Shown here piece after piece: positions 17,992 to 26,453 of a stretch of 63,277 nucleotides of DNA. Under the pieces are notes generated by a model that was not told the origin of the DNA, did no database searches, and worked only from the letters and a program-made list of their open reading frames with translations. Position 1 is the stretch's first letter. Each line of letters starts with the position of its first letter. Where the stretch lies: contig NZ_CP020386.1 in assembly GCF_002073975.1 (NCBI RefSeq), positions 1 to 63,277 on the forward strand, in the 5' to 3' direction. The position numbers and the translations under genes are program-made. The DNA is from Rhodovulum sp. MB263 (GTDB taxonomy: Bacteria > Pseudomonadota > Alphaproteobacteria > Rhodobacterales > Rhodobacteraceae).

Positions 17992-19074
17992 TCAGTCCTC
18001 GGTCCGGCGCTTCTCGATCCAGGCCAGGAAGGCGCGGTCGGGCTGGCGGATCCGCGGCCGGCCGCTGGCGGCCCAGACCCCGCGCCATTGCGCCTCGAGC
18101 GCATAGATATCGGCGCCGGGCATCCGCGCCCGGGCCGCCTCGAGCGCTTCGGGCGACAGCACGGGAGGCGGGCCATCCGGCCGCCCCGTCCCCCGCTCGA
18201 TCACCTCGTCGCGGCGACACACGCAGAGGATGTCGCCCGGTTCCTCGGCCAGGCGGTATTCGGGCAGCCGGTCCTCGCGCAGGATCTCGCGCACCATGGC
18301 GCGGAACACCCGCAACGGGCTGGCCGAGCCGGTCTTCTTCCACAGCACCGCGACCGAGACCCGCCATTCGGGCTGGCGTCCGCAATGCTTGCGCGCCAGC
18401 TCGTAGATCCGCCGCTCGAGCGGCTTGCGCAGCTGGAAATAGTCGCGGCTGAGCGTCAGCACCGATTTCGCCAGTACCGCGCGATAGAGCCATTCGCTGA
18501 GCGTGACCGAGACCGAGACCATCCGCCCGGCCCGGGTCCGGCGCACGATCTCCCAGCTGTCGATCAGCCCGAAGCCGGTCGTCGTCTCGACATCGCCGGT
18601 GGCGATATTGGTGGTGATGCGGGTCCCGACCAGACGCTCGAAGGCATCGCGGAGCCGCTTGTAGCCATCGCCGCTGGTGTCGCGATTGGTGGCCAGCAGA
18701 AGATCATGCGCCGTCAGCGTCAGATGCCGCGAGGTCGGGCGTCCGGCATTCAGCGCGGCCATCAGCTGGCTGATGCAGAAGATCAGGATATCGGCGTCAA
18801 AAATCGTGGCCCGGCCCCGGACCGAGGGGGTGACCGTCACCCGCACCCCGTTATGTTCGTAATCGAGGATCCGCCGGTCGGGCCGGGTCGAGAGCGAGAA
18901 CAGCGGATGCTCCATCGCCGCGATGTCATGCTTGGGGCTCGGGCCGAGAAAATCGCACACGAAGAAATCGCCGAGCGCGGCCGCAGTCACGCCCGCCTCG
19001 GTCTGCCCGCCCGCCTTTTGCCCGACTGCCCGCATCGCCCTTCCGATCCCGATGGCCGGGATTCGTCGTTTCAT
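17992..19074 (-). CDS. repA: Plasmid replication initiator RepA (RPA domain)
   Basis: A 360-aa initiator matching the 'replication initiator protein A' (RPA) family of alphaproteobacterial plasmids. The hallmark block is MEHPLFSLSTRPDRRILDYE followed by VRVTVTPSVRGRATIFDADI and LIFCISQLMAAL; winged-helix segments follow, including TAHDLLLATNRDTSGDGYKR and SRDYFQLRKPLERRIYELAR. It should bind the iterons at 19144-19182 and open the neighbouring AT-rich DNA. The ATG at 19074 keeps the iterons outside the gene; a TTG start at 19221 would place them inside, and ATG 19035 (preceded by GGAAGGG) is another option. Divergent from parAB. RepA-I type is plausible given the cargo, but needs a phylogeny. 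Confidence 0.92.
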   Translation of the reverse strand: MKRRIPAIGIGRAMRAVGQKAGGQTEAGVTAAALGDFFVCDFLGPSPKHDIAAMEHPLFSLSTRPDRRILDYEHNGVRVTVTPSVRGRATIFDADILIFCISQLMAALNAGRPTSRHLTLTAHDLLLATNRDTSGDGYKRLRDAFERLVGTRITTNIATGDVETTTGFGLIDSWEIVRRTRAGRMVSVSVTLSEWLYRAVLAKSVLTLSRDYFQLRKPLERRIYELARKHCGRQPEWRVSVAVLWKKTGSASPLRVFRAMVREILREDRLPEYRLAEEPGDILCVCRRDEVIERGTGRPDGPPPVLSPEALEAARARMPGADIYALEAQWRGVWAASGRPRIRQPDRAFLAWIEKRRTED

Positions 19075-19143
19075 TGACGCCCAGACTACGTAGACGGCAA
19101 CCGACCCGTCCAGCACCAGATCGTGGCTTCGGAATCGCCATGA

Positions 19144-19182
19144 CGGGGGTTCAGAGTCGGTCTTTCGGGGGTTCAGAGTCGG
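19144..19182. repeat. Two iterons, candidate RepA-binding sites
   Basis: Two identical 17-bp direct repeats, cgggggttcagagtcgg, lie at 19144-19160 and 19166-19182. Their 22-bp start-to-start spacing is two helical turns, so both would face the same side of DNA. They sit directly upstream of repA and beside an AT-rich tract. This is the classic form of iteron-controlled plasmid origins. Confidence 0.8.
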
Positions 19183-19437
19183 GCCCTGCCCGAAATAAGG
19201 AAAAATTTCCTTCAATCCCAATTGCTTGTGAAAGAGAGAAGATCCCGTAACTTATACTAACGGATTATCTAACGAGAAAAAATCCGGGCACCGCTGTCCG
19301 GGGGCTGCTAGGGATAGGACGCCTTGGGGACTCTGCCTTGAAAACAGCCTGTTCCACCGGGAATGTCATATTTCGGGTTACATGTGCCGCCTTTTGCCGT
19401 ACATTGATAAAAAAGCGGCATATCGGGCGGGGCAGCC
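19183..19437. other. AT-rich origin region between repA and parA
   Basis: This is one of the most AT-rich stretches in the plasmid, in sharp contrast with the GC-rich genes. It contains a 7-bp inverted repeat (aaggaaa-aa-tttcctt, 19197-19212) and three taac-type repeats between about 19247 and 19275 with ttat motifs. DNA here could melt under RepA. Promoters for repA and parAB are also expected here. I found no perfect DnaA box. Confidence 0.6.
19385..19420. promoter_or_regulatory. Inverted repeat upstream of parA, candidate operator or incompatibility site
   Basis: Imperfect inverted arms tgccgcctttt (19385-19395) and aaaaaagcggca (19409-19420) end 17 bp before the parA start codon. ParA proteins with an N-terminal DNA-binding region often repress their own promoter, so this could be the operator. 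It might instead be a hairpin in the mRNA leader. Confidence 0.45.
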
Positions 19438-20820
19438 ATGAGCAGAGACGACATTCCCCCTTATCTGAACATCTCTCCGGACCGGGCGGCAGAGCTTCTG
19501 GGCCCGCAGGCAGACACACCCGGTTTCGCGAACGTGGCCGAGGCCTGCCGGAGAGGCCGCGAGGATCTCGCCTCGCGCGGGCTCGATGAAACCGGCGAGC
19601 GGAAATTGCGGCTGTTCTCGACCTGGGAGATCACCCGCTACCTGATCCCGGTGGCGCCTGCCCATTTCCGCCGTGTGCTGCGCCAGAATCCCGATCTGCC
19701 CCAGGGGCTGAGCGAAAGCGCGGGCGGGGCGAAATGGTTCACCCTCGATGAGGTGCTCCGGCTGCGGGCCCATTTCGGCGCGGAAGGCTCGAAGGCCAAG
19801 AACTACCTGCCCTACCGGCCGAAGGACCTGCCCGCCAAGATCGTCGCGGTCGCGAATTTCAAGGGCGGCGTCGGCAAGACCTCGACCTGCGCGCATCTGG
19901 CAATGTCGGCCGCGCTCGACGGTTACCGGGTGCTGGTGATCGATCTCGACAGCCAGGGCTCGATGACCTCGATCTTCGGCGGCCAGGTCGAGGATGAATG
20001 GCAGACCGTCTTCCCGTTGCTGGCCCGGCATTACGCGACCACGCTGCGCGCCGACAACCAGCGCAGGCTGGACCGGGGCGAGCCTCCCCTGCCCTTCGAC
20101 GATACCCTGACCGAGGCGCTGAAGCTGAAAGCGCCCGATCTGATCCGCAAGACCCACTGGCCCAATATCGACCTGATCGGGGCGCAGCTGAACCTCTACT
20201 GGTCCGAGTTCCAGATCCCGGTCTGGCGGATGCAGTCGCGGGGCTGGCGGCTCTGGGATGCGCTGACCGATGTGCTGGCCGAAGATGGCGTGCTTGATGC
20301 CTATGACCTGGTGTTTCTCGATACCCCGCCCGCGCTCGGCTATCTGACGATCAACGGGCTGGCGGCGGCCGATATCCTGCTGGTGCCCTTCGGCGCCTCC
20401 TTTCTCGAATTCGATTCGACCGGGCGCTTCTTCGACATGCTGCATGCGACCTTCGCCTCGATCGAGGAGGGCGAGAATATCGCCGCCCGGGCGCTGGGGC
20501 GCGAGGAGCTGCATTTCGAATGGGATGCGGTCCGGGCGGTGATGACCCGTTACGATGCCGGGCAGCAGGCCGAGATGGCCGGGCTGATCCAGGCCTATAT
20601 GGGGCAGGTGCTGTCGCCCCACCGGCAGGATTTCACCGCGCTGATCGGCCAGGCCGGAGAGCAGGTGAACGGCATCTACGAGGCCGATTACCGCGATTTC
20701 AACCGCGAGACCTATGCCCGCGGACGCGCCACTTTCGATGCCACCTATGCCGCGTTCAAGATGCTGCTTTACGGGATCTGGCGCCGCGAGGAGACCGCCA
20801 GGATAGCCGCGGCCGAATAA
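19438..20820 (+). CDS. parA: Plasmid partition ATPase ParA
   Basis: A 460-aa ParA with a long N-terminal region (about 1-130) that probably carries a DNA-binding helix-turn-helix, as in type Ia ParA proteins. The deviant Walker box is VANFKGGVGKTSTCAHLA (about 137-154), then RVLVIDLDSQGSMTSIFG (about 163-180) and LVFLDTPPALGYLTINGLAA (about 289-308). It drives ATP-dependent segregation of the plasmid with ParB bound to a parS site. It is first in the parAB operon, divergent from repA. The candidate operator lies just upstream. Confidence 0.96.
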   Translation: MSRDDIPPYLNISPDRAAELLGPQADTPGFANVAEACRRGREDLASRGLDETGERKLRLFSTWEITRYLIPVAPAHFRRVLRQNPDLPQGLSESAGGAKWFTLDEVLRLRAHFGAEGSKAKNYLPYRPKDLPAKIVAVANFKGGVGKTSTCAHLAMSAALDGYRVLVIDLDSQGSMTSIFGGQVEDEWQTVFPLLARHYATTLRADNQRRLDRGEPPLPFDDTLTEALKLKAPDLIRKTHWPNIDLIGAQLNLYWSEFQIPVWRMQSRGWRLWDALTDVLAEDGVLDAYDLVFLDTPPALGYLTINGLAAADILLVPFGASFLEFDSTGRFFDMLHATFASIEEGENIAARALGREELHFEWDAVRAVMTRYDAGQQAEMAGLIQAYMGQVLSPHRQDFTALIGQAGEQVNGIYEADYRDFNRETYARGRATFDATYAAFKMLLYGIWRREETARIAAAE

Positions 20821-20861
20821 GCCCCGGCCCTGCCCGTATTTTCGCTGAAGGAAGACCCCGC

Positions 20862-21842
20862 ATGGCCCGACGCAAACGCCTCTCTCCGATCACCGGTCCC
20901 GCCGAAGACGGACCCGCCGCCCGGCCGGGACCGATCCCCGCCATCGCCCGCCCGCCAGTGGCCGAAATCGCTGCCGCGACCGCCAGTCAGGCCGCGCTCG
21001 AACAGCTGGCCGACGAGGTCGCTGCCGCCCGGCGCGAGGGGCGGATGGTCATGTCGCTGCCGCTTGAGGCGATCGAGGCCGGGCATCTCTTGCGCGACCG
21101 GATGCATCACGATGCCGAGGACATGGCGGCGCTGAAGGCGAGCCTTGCCGCGCGCGGGCAGCAGACCCCGATCGAGGTGACCGATCTGGGCCAGGGCCGG
21201 TTCGGGCTGATCTCCGGCGCCCGGCGGCTGGCCGCGCTGAGCGAGCTGGCCGCCGAGACCGGCGAGGCGCGGTTCGGGCAGGTCCTGTGCCTTCTGCGCA
21301 GCCCCGAAGGTGCGGCCGAGGCCTATCTGGCGATGGTCGAGGAAAACGAGATCCGGACCGATCTGTCCTTCTACGAGCGCGGCCGTCTGGTTGCAGAGGC
21401 GGTGCGGATGGGGCTGTTTCCCGATCAGGCGGCGGCGGTGAAGGGGCTGTTCGGCAATGCGCCGCCCGCCCGGCGCTCGAAGATCCTGTCCTTCGTGGCG
21501 CTGCACCGGGCGCTGGGGCCTGCGCTGCGGTTTCCGACCGCGATCCCCGAAAAGCTGGGGCTGGCGATCGTGGCCGGGCTGAAGGCCGATCCGAAGCTGG
21601 CCGACCGGCTGAGTGCCGCGCTGACGAAGACCCCGCCCGCCGAGGCCGAGGCCGAACGCCGCCTGATCGAGCGGGCGCTGCGCAAGGCCCCTGCTGCCTC
21701 GGCTCCGCGCGGCCGCGAGGTCGCGCCTGGGATCCGTCTCGAGGCGCGCAAGGGGCGGCTCGTGCTGTCGGGGCCGGCTGTCGGGCCCGAGCTTGCCGGG
21801 GCGCTGGAAGCCTTCCTCGCCGGGCGCGACCCGCTCGGCTAA
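20862..21842 (+). CDS. parB: Plasmid partition protein ParB
   Basis: A 326-aa centromere-binding protein. After a basic start (MARRKRLSP) and a Pro/Ala-rich stretch, the ParB/Srx-like CTPase domain spans about 60-170 and includes ALKASLAARGQQTPIEV, LISGARRLAALSEL (GARR in place of GERR) and VEENEIRTDLSFYERGRLV. A helix-turn-helix segment with GLFGNAPPARRSKILSFVAL follows. AAGGAAG lies about 8 bp before the ATG at 20862. It follows parA by 41 bp. The likely binding site is the perfect palindrome at 22015. Confidence 0.95.
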   Translation: MARRKRLSPITGPAEDGPAARPGPIPAIARPPVAEIAAATASQAALEQLADEVAAARREGRMVMSLPLEAIEAGHLLRDRMHHDAEDMAALKASLAARGQQTPIEVTDLGQGRFGLISGARRLAALSELAAETGEARFGQVLCLLRSPEGAAEAYLAMVEENEIRTDLSFYERGRLVAEAVRMGLFPDQAAAVKGLFGNAPPARRSKILSFVALHRALGPALRFPTAIPEKLGLAIVAGLKADPKLADRLSAALTKTPPAEAEAERRLIERALRKAPAASAPRGREVAPGIRLEARKGRLVLSGPAVGPELAGALEAFLAGRDPLG

Positions 21843-21875
21843 GGCCTGTGCCCGGAGGCCGGGCCGTGCTGACTG

Positions 21876-21920
21876 AGCGGCCTTCAAGGCGGCCCGCAGA
21901 GCATAACCGGCCGCTTTTTC
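21876..21920 (+). terminator. Possible terminator of parAB
   Basis: Seven-base arms agcggcc (21876-21882) and ggccgct (21910-21916) are followed directly by ttttt. The loop is long (27 nt, with possible internal pairing), so this is a weaker candidate than the one at 537. It begins 34 bp after the parB stop. Confidence 0.4.
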
Positions 21921-22014
21921 CCTCCTCTTTTCGGGCCCGGCGAGGATCTCGGGCACAGGCGCGCGCGCCTTCTTGCCGAGATCTGCCGACAGATGGACGG
22001 CGCCATGCGCCCCG

Positions 22015-22034
22015 GATTTTCGCATGCGAAAATC
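22015..22034. promoter_or_regulatory. Perfect 20-bp palindrome, candidate parS centromere site
   Basis: gattttcgcatgcgaaaatc is a perfect palindrome 172 bp downstream of the parB stop, in the 306-bp non-coding stretch 21843-22148. I did not notice a second copy elsewhere in the window. Type I partition systems place parS next to parB, and ParB sites are palindromes of about 14-20 bp, so this fits well. Confidence 0.7.
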
Positions 22035-22148
22035 GGTGCGCGGTCTGGACAATTGACGCAAAAGGGCAGGGCGGTTCAAACTCGGGCGGGGATCGGAGGG
22101 CTGTCCTGCGAAAGCGAGGTGCAGCGCCGCCATATGTCGGGGGGAGCG

Positions 22149-23357
22149 ATGAGCGCAGGCGAGGACCTGGCCCGGATCAGGATCAATACCGGGATCAGCG
22201 TGATTGTCCCGACCTATCGTGAAGCCGAGAACATCCCGCATCTTCTGGCCGAGCTCGACCGGCTGCGGCGGGATTACGACCTGAGGCTGGAAGTTCTGTT
22301 CATGGATGACGACAGCCGCGACGGCAGCGTCGAGGCGGTGGCCGAAAGCGGTTTCGACTGGGCGCGGATCGTCGTGCGCACCCGCGATCGCGGGCTGAGC
22401 CGGGCGGTGATCGAGGGGTTCCGCGCCGCCCGCCATCCGGTGCTGGTCTGCATGGATTGCGATCTGAGCCATCCGGTCGAGGCGATCCCGCAGATGATCC
22501 TGGGGCTCGCCTCGGGCCAGCAATTCGCGATCGGGTCGCGCTATGTGCCGGGGGGCTCGACCGATGACGACTGGGGTGTCTTCCGCTGGCTGAACAGCGT
22601 GGTGGCGACGTTGCTGGCGCGGCCGCTGACCAAGGTGCGCGACCCGATGTCGGGGTTCTTCGCGCTGCGCAAGGCCGATTTCGATGCTGCGCGGGGGCTG
22701 AACCCGGTCGGCTACAAGATCGCGCTGGAGCTGATCGTGAAATGCGGCATGGAGAATGTCGGCGAAGTGCCGATCGCGTTTTCCGACCGCCGCTTCGGGG
22801 AAAGCAAGCTGACCCTGAAGGAGCAGCTGAAATACATCCAGCACCTGCGGCGGCTTTACCTCTTCCGCTTTGCCAATGCGATGTATCTGCTGCAATTCTT
22901 GGTGGTGGGCGCGACCGGCGCGGTGGTGAATCTCGCGGTGCTTTCGGGGCTGCAGCTGGTCGGCCTTGCGCCCTGGATCTGTCTGGCGGGCGGGATCGGG
23001 GTGAGCCTCGTGACCAATTTCCTGCTGAATCGCCGTTTCACCTTCAGCTATGCGCGCGGGCGCCATGCAGGTCGGCAGTTCCTGGGCTTCGTCGGGGCTT
23101 CGCTGGTCGGGCTGACGGTCAATTACGCGGTGGCGCTGGGGTTCAGCCACAAGGTCCTGACCGGGCCCTACGGGCTGCAGGTCTCGGCGCTGATCGGGAT
23201 CGCTGCGGGGATGATCTTCAACTTCCTCGGCAACCGCTACATCGTGTTCCGCAAGCGCTATGTCCGGGACTTACCGGCCGGGACGACGGGATGTCCTGCG
23301 AGGCCCTTTCGTCAGAAGGGCAGATCCCCGAGCGCATGCAGTCGGCGGCCGAGATAG
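22149..23357 (+). CDS. Polyprenyl-phosphate sugar transferase (GT2) fused to a GtrA-like membrane domain
   Basis: A 402-aa fusion. The GT2 domain resembles dolichol-phosphate mannose synthases: SVIVPTYREAENIPHLLAEL near the start, LFMDDDSRDGS (about 50-60), RGLSRAVIEGFRAA, CMDCDLSHP (about 101-109), and RDPMSGFFALRKADF. From about residue 240 a GtrA-like domain with four helices follows (LLQFLVVGATGAVVNLAVL; LVTNFLLNRRFTFS; FNFLGNRYIVFRKRY). It would load a sugar onto polyprenyl phosphate and help present it across the membrane, supplying GT-C enzymes such as those at 14836 and 61308. ATG 22149 is chosen; 22134 is also possible. The final 45 bp overlap the convergent gene at 23312. Confidence 0.88.
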   Translation: MSAGEDLARIRINTGISVIVPTYREAENIPHLLAELDRLRRDYDLRLEVLFMDDDSRDGSVEAVAESGFDWARIVVRTRDRGLSRAVIEGFRAARHPVLVCMDCDLSHPVEAIPQMILGLASGQQFAIGSRYVPGGSTDDDWGVFRWLNSVVATLLARPLTKVRDPMSGFFALRKADFDAARGLNPVGYKIALELIVKCGMENVGEVPIAFSDRRFGESKLTLKEQLKYIQHLRRLYLFRFANAMYLLQFLVVGATGAVVNLAVLSGLQLVGLAPWICLAGGIGVSLVTNFLLNRRFTFSYARGRHAGRQFLGFVGASLVGLTVNYAVALGFSHKVLTGPYGLQVSALIGIAAGMIFNFLGNRYIVFRKRYVRDLPAGTTGCPARPFRQKGRSPSACSRRPR

Positions 23358-25231
23358 GCCGCACCCTCCAGAGTGAAGTGCCCGTAATCGAAAAAGGTCT
23401 TGTAGCCGTCATCGGTGATCGCGGCACAGCTTTGGGGCGCTGCATCGCAGATCGGCGCTATCTTGTCGATCACGGCAACGCCTTCGGCCCGACCGATGGC
23501 GGCGATCCGGTCGTTGATCGCGGCAATGTGTGAGGCGCGGCGGCTCCAGGCCAGTCGGCCGAGAGCCTCGGGATCGAAGGCGGCCCGGCTGCTGCGCAGG
23601 TACCAGTCGAAGACCGGCATCCCGTCGATCAGTTCGTATTCGGCGCTGCTCGTGGCCAGCACGACGGTTTTGTCGGCGGCCTTCAGCCGTTCGATCAGCT
23701 GTGACAGCCGGTCCAGGTGCCGGTCTGAATAGCGAAAGCTCAGCAGCACGATGTCGGCCGCGGCCAGGTTCGGCGCGGCGAAAAGGGTCTCGATCTGACC
23801 TTGGGGCAAGCGGGCATGCATGCCGAACCGCGCCAGCCCGATCCCGGCAAAGAGATCGGGATTGAGCGCCAGCGCGTTGAACAGATCCTTGGCGTGGGAA
23901 ACGCCCAGGATCAGCACGCGCGGGCCGGGCGTGCCTTGTGCGAACCAGAGGCGCCGGGCCTCGAAAGGAGAGGGGGAACTGGCCTCGGACCCGGCTTCGC
24001 CCGAGGCCGCGGCCAGCGCGTCAAGAACCGTCCAGGACCGGTCGCGCAGGGCCTCGTTGTCGAACTCGTTCTTGCCGTAAAGTGCGATCAGGCCGGGCAG
24101 GCGGGCTTTCAGCCCGTCGGTGGCCAGCATCGCCCCGACGAAGGCCAGAACCAGGAAGGTACTGCCCGAGAGACTGGCCACAAGGGGGCGAAGCCGGGTC
24201 CGGCGGCGGTCGCGGAACGGGGTTTCAACCCATAGATAGCTGGCCCGGGCCAGCGCCATCGCCAGCCCGATCCAGCAGAGCTTCTGCCAGGCCGGAGGAT
24301 CGAGCTCGAGATGCCGGGCGAAGGCGAAGATCGGCTGATGCCAGAGATAGAGAGAATAGGAGATGAGCCCGATCGCCACGAAGGGCGGGCTGGCCAGAAG
24401 CCGGGTGACCGGATCGCCGCCGCCGGCATGCCGCAGCACCAGGGCGGTGCCCAGCACGGCGGGCAGGGTGCCGATGCCCGGATGGTGCCAATTCACCGGC
24501 AGCAGGATCAGCGCGAGCCCGACCCCGGCAAGCCAGGCGTCGCGCTGCGGCCGGGACCCACGATCCGGAGCGTGACGCATCACAAAGGCGGTCAGGGCGC
24601 CCGCCGCAAGTTCCCAGACCCGGCTCTGCAGCCCGTAGAAGGACAGAGACCAGTTCAGCCGGGTAAGGATCTCGGCCAGCACCAGTCCTCCCGCCGCCAG
24701 CGCGGCCAGGATCGGCAGCAGCAGCCGACCCGAGCGCGCCAGAACGGCCGCTACCAGAAGCGGGAAGAAGATGTAGAACTGCTCTTCGACCGCCAGCGAC
24801 CAGGTGTGCAGGAACGGGTGAAGCGCGTCGGCGGCGGCCGCGTAGGAGGCCAGAAGGTCGTACCAGAAATAGTTCGATATGAAGCCAAGCGAGGCGGCCA
24901 GAGACCAGACGAAGTCGATCATCTGGCGTGGGTAGAGGATCGCCCAGGCCGCGGGGATCGAGGCGAACATCACCGTTAACAGCGCAGGCAGGATCCGCCG
25001 CGCCCGGCGTTCGTAGAAATTCAGGATCGAGAACCGGCCGGTCCGGTCCCATTCGGTCAGGATGAGCGAGGTGATCAGGAAACCCGAGATCACGAAAAAG
25101 ACGTCCACCCCGAGGAACCCGCCCTTCAGCACCGGATGGCCGCTGAGGGAGAACTCGGCATGATAGATCAGCACCGACAGGACGGCGACGGTTCGCAGGC
25201 CGTCGATCTCGGGGCGGTAACGCAGGCTCAT
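23312..25231 (-). CDS. OafA-like acyltransferase 3 with C-terminal SGNH domain
   Basis: A 639-aa protein: acyltransferase-3 membrane domain (about 1-370; RPEIDGLRTVAVLSVLIYHA at the start, FLGVDVFFVISGFLITSLI, HTWSLAVEEQFYIFFPLLVA) followed by a periplasmic SGNH-like domain (about 420-639). In SGNH members the membrane domain passes an acyl group to the periplasmic hydrolase-fold domain, which puts it on the glycan. Here the first block reads ILGVSHAKDL (about 440) where family members usually have GDSH, but Ser is kept; the Asp-His block is FDYGHFTLEGA (about 614). I chose ATG 25231; 25249 is an alternative. The gene converges on and overlaps the gene before it. Confidence 0.88.
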   Translation of the reverse strand: MSLRYRPEIDGLRTVAVLSVLIYHAEFSLSGHPVLKGGFLGVDVFFVISGFLITSLILTEWDRTGRFSILNFYERRARRILPALLTVMFASIPAAWAILYPRQMIDFVWSLAASLGFISNYFWYDLLASYAAAADALHPFLHTWSLAVEEQFYIFFPLLVAAVLARSGRLLLPILAALAAGGLVLAEILTRLNWSLSFYGLQSRVWELAAGALTAFVMRHAPDRGSRPQRDAWLAGVGLALILLPVNWHHPGIGTLPAVLGTALVLRHAGGGDPVTRLLASPPFVAIGLISYSLYLWHQPIFAFARHLELDPPAWQKLCWIGLAMALARASYLWVETPFRDRRRTRLRPLVASLSGSTFLVLAFVGAMLATDGLKARLPGLIALYGKNEFDNEALRDRSWTVLDALAAASGEAGSEASSPSPFEARRLWFAQGTPGPRVLILGVSHAKDLFNALALNPDLFAGIGLARFGMHARLPQGQIETLFAAPNLAAADIVLLSFRYSDRHLDRLSQLIERLKAADKTVVLATSSAEYELIDGMPVFDWYLRSSRAAFDPEALGRLAWSRRASHIAAINDRIAAIGRAEGVAVIDKIAPICDAAPQSCAAITDDGYKTFFDYGHFTLEGAAYLGRRLHALGDLPF

Positions 25232-25453
25232 GCCGGATCCGTACAGCACAACACGGGCCCTGCCTGCGCCGGTCGGCGGAAGCCCGCAAGACAGTCGGTT
25301 TCGGTCCGGCTCTCGGCCGAGAGATAGCCGAGGGGGGCTTTCGACACAACTGCGGGGGACTTGAAAAAAGCGGGCAATGCAGGGCGTCTGCGTTTTGAGT
25401 TTCCGTCCGCTCCGGCTATACAGATTGCAGTTTTTCGATTGTCACATGGTCCG
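25232..25453. promoter_or_regulatory. Divergent promoter region for the acyltransferase and the 25.4-32.6 kb operon
   Basis: This 222-bp gap separates the minus-strand acyltransferase from six mostly closely spaced plus-strand genes. Its right half (about 25360-25450) is AT-richer. No clear hexamers or repeats. Confidence 0.35.
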
Positions 25454-26389
25454 ATGTCCGATCCGTCCCGCGCCTATGTTTTGATATCACCTTGCCGGGA
25501 CGAGGCGGCCCATATGCGCCGGACGCTCGACAGCGTGCTGGCCCAGAGCCTGCGGCCCGCGAAATGGGTGATCGTCGATGACGGCTCGACCGACGAGACG
25601 CCCCGGATCCTGGCCGATTATGCCCTGGCCCATCCCTGGATCGAGATCGTGGCCAGGCCAGATCGCGGCCAGCGGGCGGTGGGGCCGGGGGTGATCGAGG
25701 CCTTCTATGCCGGGCTCGACCGGGTCGAACCGGGCGCCTTTCCCTATCTGTGCAAGCTCGATCTCGATCTCGATCTGCCGCCGCGCTATTTCGAGACCCT
25801 GATCGAGCGGATGGAAGCCGAGCCCCGGATCGGCACCTGTTCGGGCAAGCCCTATATCCGGCGCGGCGGCACGCTGGTATCCGAGCGGCGCGGCGACGAG
25901 ATGTCGGTGGGCATGACCAAGTTCTACCGCAGCGCCTGTTTCCGCCAGATCGGCGGTTTCGTGCGCGCGGTGATGTGGGATGCGATCGACTGCCACAAGG
26001 CGCGCCAGTTGGGCTGGATCGCGGTCAGCTGGGACCATCCCGATCTGAATTTCGAACATCTGCGGCCGATGGGCTCGTCCCAGAGCTCGATCTATGCCGG
26101 GCGCCGGCGGCATGGCTTCGGGCAGTATTACATGGGCTCGGACCCGCTTTACTTCGCGGCGACCTGTGTCTTTCGCGGGCTCGAGCCGCCTTACCTGCTG
26201 GGCGGGCTGGCGATGATGCAGGGTTATCTCGGGGCCTGGCTCGGCGGCGCGGCTCGGCATCCCGATGCGGATCTCGTTGCCTTCATCCGGGCCTATCAGC
26301 GCCGGGCGCTTCGGATCGGGCGGGCCCGGGCCGTGGCCGAGATCGAGGCCGGGCGTGCGGCGATCTTCGACCCGGACCGGGTGGTCTAG
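25454..26389 (+). CDS. Family 2 glycosyltransferase
   Basis: A 311-aa GT-A enzyme. It begins YVLISPCRDEAAHMRRTLDS; VIVDDGSTDETPRIL lies near residue 38; YLCKLDLDLDLPPRYFETLI (about 98-117) carries the acidic metal-binding residues; and GTCSGKPYIRRGGTLVSER follows. The C-terminal half (FRQIGGFVRAVMWDAIDCHKA, SWDHPDLNFEHLRPMGSS) resembles the acceptor-side region of EPS glycosyltransferases, followed by a short hydrophobic segment. The ATG at 25454 is the first plausible start. It opens a same-strand run continuing to 32571. Sugar unknown. Confidence 0.88.
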   Translation: MSDPSRAYVLISPCRDEAAHMRRTLDSVLAQSLRPAKWVIVDDGSTDETPRILADYALAHPWIEIVARPDRGQRAVGPGVIEAFYAGLDRVEPGAFPYLCKLDLDLDLPPRYFETLIERMEAEPRIGTCSGKPYIRRGGTLVSERRGDEMSVGMTKFYRSACFRQIGGFVRAVMWDAIDCHKARQLGWIAVSWDHPDLNFEHLRPMGSSQSSIYAGRRRHGFGQYYMGSDPLYFAATCVFRGLEPPYLLGGLAMMQGYLGAWLGGAARHPDADLVAFIRAYQRRALRIGRARAVAEIEAGRAAIFDPDRVV

Positions 26390-26453
26390 CCATGGCCAGT
26401 GCTCTGCCTCTGCGGCCGTTCCGGGGCGCCTCTGCCGGACGGGAAAATCAGGC

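Noticed and set aside
19075-19221. N-terminal extension of RepA from a TTG at 19221
   Set aside because: It would place both iterons inside the coding region, and the added residues show no family pattern.
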